From Limanda limanda (taxonomy: Eukaryota > Chordata > Actinopteri > Pleuronectiformes > Pleuronectidae): 64,000 nucleotides of DNA. Position numbers and translations under genes: made by a program. This document shows positions 58,620 through 64,000 of the stretch, one piece after another (positions within the stretch are counted from its first letter, which is position 1; every line of letters starts with the position of its first letter). The notes under the pieces were generated by a model. That model made no database searches. It was given only the letters and a program-made list of their open reading frames with translations, and was not told the origin of the DNA. The stretch lies in the NCBI RefSeq assembly GCF_963576545.1, contig NC_083647.1:1971007-2035006 (forward strand), in the 5' to 3' direction.

Positions 58620-61600
58620 GTAAGGTCAGTAGCGTCGTCTTATCTCACTCCAACCTGTTCACGTCAGTTGGGCGCGAAGAGAAAGCATCACTGTCTAATG
58701 TTACGGAGCAAATAAAAATAATAATAATGATAACAATGATAATAATTACATTAATACATAAGCAGCTTCTATAGGGAATATGCGGCAGGAGTGGCTCGAC
58801 TTGTCCGCTCCCGGTGAGCAGGTGTTGCGGTACTTGCCACTTTGTCAGGACTTTTTTTTGCCTCCCAGTTTGAGAGGATCGGGAACGAATGGACGCAGGT
58901 GCGAGTCTCCTTGAAGGAAGAGAGGAGTGAGGAGGAGAATTTCTGCCATGTTGGCCTCTGAAGTCTCCCTGTGCAGGAGAGTCAACCTGACAGGCGGGTG
59001 TAGCATTACACACGTCCTCTTCGCTCCCCTGAGGCGATGGCTTTCATTGTCGTACTGTTTTAATTTAAAGGCCTGTGTGAATCATCCATTTTATTTTAAA
59101 ATTGTGTTTATCATATTTTTGCAAATGCGCCCATGCAGCGTTTGAAGCCTCCTGTGTGTGAAATATAAAGCACCAGCCAAGAAATGAGGGGAGTGAAGCA
59201 GCGACCTGCTGGACTTCCTCCACCTTGTTTTTAGGTGAATGAATAATAGATAAGGTGAACGCCAGGTGTTCAGTGTCCGCTCATTGTTCTCGTCTGCAGC
59301 CTAATTTTAAAAAGCCAAACAAACGCACCCTGAAACGGCGCGCACGTTTCACTCGTCCGCCCTGCGCGCACGGCTAATGCCCTCTTCAAATATAGATGGT
59401 GTGTTTGATGTGTAACGTGATCTTTCAGTACTTATGACATGCAGTCTGATACATGACCTTCTGTGTTCACGGAGATGGACCGCGGGTACGAGCGGAGGCT
59501 GCGCGCCACGCACCAAACCACCACATTCCTCCATTATCCCTCTTCCTCTCCGTTTGCATAGATATGAACCAAAACATGCTGCTGCAGTTTTCATACATTT
59601 ACCACGTTCGTCAAACGAATGTCACATGTTTTTTTTGCATTTGAAAAAAATCCATGGCATTGCAACGCTTTTAAATTGAGCCGTCTAAACTTTGATTTTA
59701 TGTTAAAATTCGCCGGAGGTATCGAAATAAATGTAACCAACCTGAGATTATTTTTTTAAACCTGATGATATAATTATTATACGATTTGTATTATTCTTTA
59801 TATTTAATAAATTAAAACAAATACTAATGATTTGGATAATTTCGGTTCCCTGGAGGATCAAATGGCGTCCTGAGGGAGGTTCGATGCTCTGCTCTCAGCA
59901 ATCTGCATCTCGTGCTGCACGTTTCAGCCGCACAACTTTTTTTTTTCCGCCCACACCTGAACAGCCTCAGTGTGGCCTGCTGTGTGCACCAGCCTCCGAT
60001 AGAGATCTCATTTAAATCAGCGCACTGCTTTTTTTTGCACAATTTCCCATTTGCACTGCGTCGAATGCAGCATGTCCATTAATAGATCAATTATTGTCAT
60101 TGCAGGAGAATCAGAGGCCTCGTGCGTTGCGCCATAGAATCATCCACTATACTTTGCCGCAAAATAAGCAGTGACACGTCCGGGCCTCGGTGCTCTCTGC
60201 GCCTCGGCTACGCCTTTTCTCTTCCCGTCCACAGAGATGTTGAGCACCTCCACTCTTAGCTGATGCAAATTCACGGCGAGAGGATGACAATTCGATTTTT
60301 ATTAATCGCTGCAGCACAATTCGATGTGAAGAGTTAATAGGATTAGATGGTTCTCATGCGTTTATGTGCGTTTATGCAGAGGGAATTCCTAATCAGGCTC
60401 CTAATCCAAAAAAAAGGAAAGTGGATTCAGAATGGGTGTGACCCAGCAAGAGAATGCGTCTTCTTCTTCTTCATCTTCTTCTTCGTCTCCCAGGGCCCAG
60501 GGCCCAAAGATGCTCGATCACCTGCTTCTGTAAAACGAAGATATTCCAACAGAAACGGTTTCATTTTATGTCTCTTCTTTTTCTTATATTATTCAAACCA
60601 TATTAATGTACCCTTAAAAAAAGAAAATTATTTTTGCTGCATTGCTGAGATAGAAATCCAATACGTTTCTTTCTATGAAATATGATAATCATATGATTAT
60701 GATATTGATACAGACGAAGCTGTTTTATATCTAAGTCATTTCTGAGCGTAACGTGCTAACATGTACGGTGCTCGTTTTATGAAAAATGTGAAACCACCAT
60801 ATTTAATTTGCCTCCTGCCTCCACCCTCACCCTCTCCCCCCTGTATTTTTAAGATGGGGGGTGGGATGGGGGCTGTTTTGGGTAATTTGGCTGTTCCCCT
60901 TTTTTTTCTCCTGTTTGGCAGCCGATTAACGGCGCTGACAAATCAGGCGCAAAAAGCCAAGGGCTCTCAAGGTAACACTAATCCCTCTGGGCGGGGAGCG
61001 TCAAATATTACGCAGGATTTTTGGAGAATGCTCCTTTCTTTTACCCCCCACGTTCTCTTTTTAATGTCCTTCTTTTCTCAAGGTGCAATATGTGAATTTG
61101 CTAGGCCATAAATGTCTGTATCTGGAAAAAAAACTACCACCTATACCGATTTTATTAATTTCTTTTATTTGAATACATATGAAAATATAAAACATTTAAA
61201 CGACATTGATTATTCCTCTAAAAATATAAATTTCTGCTCATGGGCCAAACGGATTATTGTATGACGCAAAGACGATGAAATATAAAAAAAATCGCATGAA
61301 AAACGATTGTTTGATGAAAGAGAAAAAAAAGCGAGTGGCACAGTGAGTGGCAGTGTGATGTTATATAAACCGCTGGTGGTTGTGAGGAAAAAGGCGAGGT
61401 ATTTGTGGGTGTGTTCACTGGTGGAGTGTGTAGTGATTTGTGAGTGTCTGTAACAATAACAGTGTGTGTGTGTGCGTAGAAGTGTGTGCAGCTAATGAAG
61501 AGGTGTATGTACAGGTGTTTGGTTATTTTTTGTGTCTGCAGTCTTTTTGTGCATGTGCGTGCAGTTATACATGTGGTGTGTAAAATTCGATTTTTGTGGT

Positions 61601-61653
61601 ATGTGTCACTTATATATGGTGTGGTCTATATGCAGATGTCAGTATGGTGCAGG

Positions 61654-61655
<2 letters not shown>

Positions 61656-61692
<37 letters not shown>
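61656..61692. repeat. (GT)n microsatellite
   Basis: About 18 GT units, followed by GC and GA interruptions (GTGCGTGTGTGAGAGAGAG). Several other GT-rich patches precede it between 61400 and 61570. Confidence 0.9.
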
Positions 61693-61698
<6 letters not shown>

Positions 61699-62517
61699 GT
61701 GAGAGAGAGTGTGTGTGTATGCAGGCGTTTGTTGGGTGCTGGGTGCTCTCTAACTGGGTGATGTAATGCCGTGAAGGGTGCTGCAGCAGAACCACAGAGC
61801 CCAGAGAAGGCGTGTCTTGCCTGCAGAGTAGCTGGATAACAACAAGGTGCCCACGCTCCATACACAGCCAAAATAACACCTCCCCACCCACAACCACACA
61901 ACCCTCCATCCCTCACTTCCACGCATCTTCCCATTTTACATGTACCATCCTTTTACTGATCTGATTTCTTTTATCCCTGTCTGTATAAAATGAGCAGCAG
62001 AGGCAGAACACATTAAGATACACTGGTCACCACTATAGTGATAGATACAAAAATGTGGATAAACAATACATAATTCCCTTATTTAGATTTCACTCGAGGA
62101 TCAGCTGCTTGATTTCTAATTGAAAAAAATCAGTTTCTATTGTATCACAGTCGACCTGCTGATCAATGTCGTCATGACATTTAGGGCATGAGTAAGAAGC
62201 TGGGGGACATCCTTTCCTTATCTCTCTTCCTAAAATGTGGTGACTGTTCACTTTATCCATTTGATTAAAAACGGCTGATGATAAACTGAGTATATTTTAG
62301 TCAGCTATTAATTTTGCATCGTCTTATTTTCCCATTTTTGCAGCAAAGTCTAAATAGAAGCATTTTACATTTATTTCAGTTGATGATTTTACTTGGTGTG
62401 GTAATTCTGACTGACTACATGTTATGAAATGTTCTTTTTAAGAGTGTCCTATATATTTTACATAATATCTAGGTTTATTAGGCCGCTGAACAGGATTCTC
62501 CGATGACAGTAATTGTG

Positions 62518-62535
62518 ATATATATATATATATAT
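62518..62535. repeat. (TA)n microsatellite
   Basis: Nine TA units followed by ACATGTATATAT, forming a self-complementary AT-rich block. Confidence 0.85.
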
Positions 62536-63275
62536 ACATGTATATATTTCTTTGCATCTGTGTACATTTTAATAATTTGAGTCGGCCAAAAAAAGTCTTC
62601 TTGTTGTTTGTCATTTATCCATAATCAGCCTCAACAGCATTTCCACTGTCTTTACTCTATCACAATCCATACACAACATATTATCAAGGTGATACAGAAT
62701 TAAGAACAATGTACAATGATGGAGATTGTCATTCAACACTCATCCCTCGGTTTATTACTTAAAATCAATGTAATGAGACCAAACACATGGATATCGACCT
62801 AAGATGGTCGCTCAATGCTGCTCTGTGTGCCCACAGACGTTTGTGGCTGACTTGAAATCTGTGTTTGCAACATGATGAAGAGCGAAGAGGACGAGTAACG
62901 TGGGGCAGGGCTGTTTCATGAGATGCATGAGTGGGAGTGGATGAGGTGGAACATCCCTCCTCCTGTCTCTCCCCCTCTCCCTCTCTCTGTTTTTACTCAG
63001 CTTTTCTCTGCTGTCAGACTGCATGTCCTGCTCAAATCCTTTTGTCGACCGCTGCAGCATCGCAGACCTCTTTGAGGCTACTGTAAGATGTAAACCAGAG
63101 TGTCATATTTTGAAGGCCTGGAGGACATTTTGTCACTGCATCCGGATGTGTCTGTGTGTGTGTGCTTGAGAGAAAGAGAGAAAGAGTTCAGCGCACCTGC
63201 TGTAAAATTACTAGCAAGTGGAATCCATTTAAACACGAAAGGGCCTACCAGTGGGATGCTTTATTTGCATTTACA

Positions 63276-63316
63276 CTCACACACTTACACACACACACGC
63301 ACACACACGGACACAC
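63276..63316. repeat. (CA)n-rich microsatellite
   Basis: An interrupted CA array (ACACACTTACACACACACAC, then GCACACACACGGACACAC). A GT-rich patch at 63152-63165 lies upstream on the same strand. Confidence 0.85.
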
Positions 63317-64000
63317 AAAACTCTCCATCCCAGGTTGCGTGGTTGTTAATAGGATCCAGAGTGCCACTGCCTTTTGTCAGTGTGTGTATGTGGACTCGTC
63401 CCTGTGGGGTTTGTCAAAGGTGCCTTTCACTGAGAACAATGATTCATGCCGTTTAGCCTTTTAACCCCCGATGGTCTACAAAACACGTGCACGCAGACAC
63501 ACACACACGCTGAGGCAAGCTGAAAGTGATGCCTGAACAAGTCTTTCAAACACGAGTGTCCAGTATTTACATGCTTTAAATGCAGAGTGTGTATCAACCA
63601 TCTTAGATTTATCTGATACCAATCAGCAGAGAGTAGACCTGAAGGAGGCCGAGTTAAGATATGTAATGTGGGGGGGAAACTGCTGCTACTTAACATAAAA
63701 GGAAAATTATGTTATTTTGTAAATGTCAAAATAATTTGTTAATAGAACAGACGGCTCAACTTTGACTCCAATTAAGGGCAATTATGTGATTTAAATAGGA
63801 CAGAGGCTGGAGACAGTTTTCAACACACCTGACTATTCTAATGCACATTAAATAAGCACATTAATACATTATTTACGAAAACCCAAAATTTAAATAAACA
63901 TAGTATGATTGAAAGAAAACAATAATTTATTTTAAATATTAATTAATTCAGCTATATATGCTTAGTTTATAATTATAATTAAAGCCAGATTTTAAACATT

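Larger units (their letters stand above)
58622..64000 (+). other. nrxn3: Putative first intron of nrxn3 (unique, no exon recognised)
   Basis: GC content is moderate to about 60300 and then falls. The interval lacks recognisable transposons, unlike 17-58 kb, which fits a regulatory-rich intron of a developmental gene. AG-ending pyrimidine tracts resembling acceptors occur at about 60215-60233 and 60460-60493, but no coding block follows. Simple sequences include (GT)n at 61656-61692, (TA)n at 62518-62535 and (CA)n at 63276-63316. Confidence 0.45.

Noticed and set aside
58179..58715. Long open frames encoding poly-Arg, poly-Gly, poly-Pro and poly-Leu
   Set aside because: They are translations of the (CTC)n tract in different frames; no flanking domain or splice structure supports a protein.
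60215..60560. Acceptor-like sites followed by short blocks, possible second nrxn3 exon
   Set aside because: Pyrimidine tracts ending in CAG are common by chance here; no coding sequence follows and no donor pairs convincingly.
63100..63464. Open frames of 102-118 codons near the window end, possible coding exon
   Set aside because: They cross GT and CA repeats and show no neurexin LNS/EGF pattern, signal peptide or credible splice sites.
1..64000. CRISPR array, bacterial operons or tRNA genes
   Set aside because: No regularly spaced direct repeats with unique spacers; splice-bounded exons and fish repeats show a eukaryotic genome. No complete tRNA cloverleaf was noticed, and the tRNA-like wording at 34819-34836 is a retroviral primer site.

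Overview
This is vertebrate nuclear DNA, almost certainly from a ray-finned (percomorph-type) fish. Coding sequence is sparse and split by GT/AG introns, (CA)n microsatellites are abundant, and the repeats are of teleost type: L2 and Rex3/RTE-like LINEs, Ty3/gypsy, many short non-autonomous hAT elements, and an LTR retrovirus. There are no operons and no CRISPR array, and I identified no rRNA or tRNA gene. Most open frames over 60 codons are chance frames in repeats or in AT-rich DNA.

Layout. (1) 1-17.2 kb is the 3' part of adck1 (UbiB/ADCK-family mitochondrial atypical kinase) on the + strand. Three coding exons (1400-1597, 14136-14329, 16947-17106) join in frame to a stop codon, with an AATAAA at 17185. 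The 12.5-kb intron holds a 2.1-kb hAT element (7167-9306) that contains a second element (7412-8549). (2) 17.2-58 kb is gene-poor and repeat-rich. It holds a hAT-type element with a large internal inverted repeat (24233-25224), a Rex3/RTE-like reverse transcriptase scrap (~25.6 kb), a 7-kb endogenous retrovirus on the - strand (28351-35316, two nearly identical LTRs), a gypsy pol fragment interrupted by a decayed hAT transposase gene (36.0-39.4 kb), an L2 LINE 3' end (44.2-45.1 kb), another hAT-type element (47932-49186), further LINE scraps, and a three-level nest of hAT-type elements (53285-55534). (3) 58.1-64 kb is CpG-rich and then unique. A putative promoter, a long CTC tract and a strong splice donor at 58620 look like the 5' non-coding exon of the next gene. 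Human ADCK1 is followed by NRXN3 in the same orientation, so I infer this is the 5' end of a nrxn3 orthologue, with 58.62-64 kb as its first intron.

The strongest evidence for mobile elements is structural: seven sites have perfect target-site duplications next to matching termini (six hAT-type elements with 8 bp, the retrovirus with 4 bp). The nested insertions therefore give a relative chronology. I found no clearly new biochemical system. The most notable items are the nested hAT stacks, the retrovirus whose LTRs look much younger than its decayed reverse transcriptase, and the putative nrxn3 promoter/exon.
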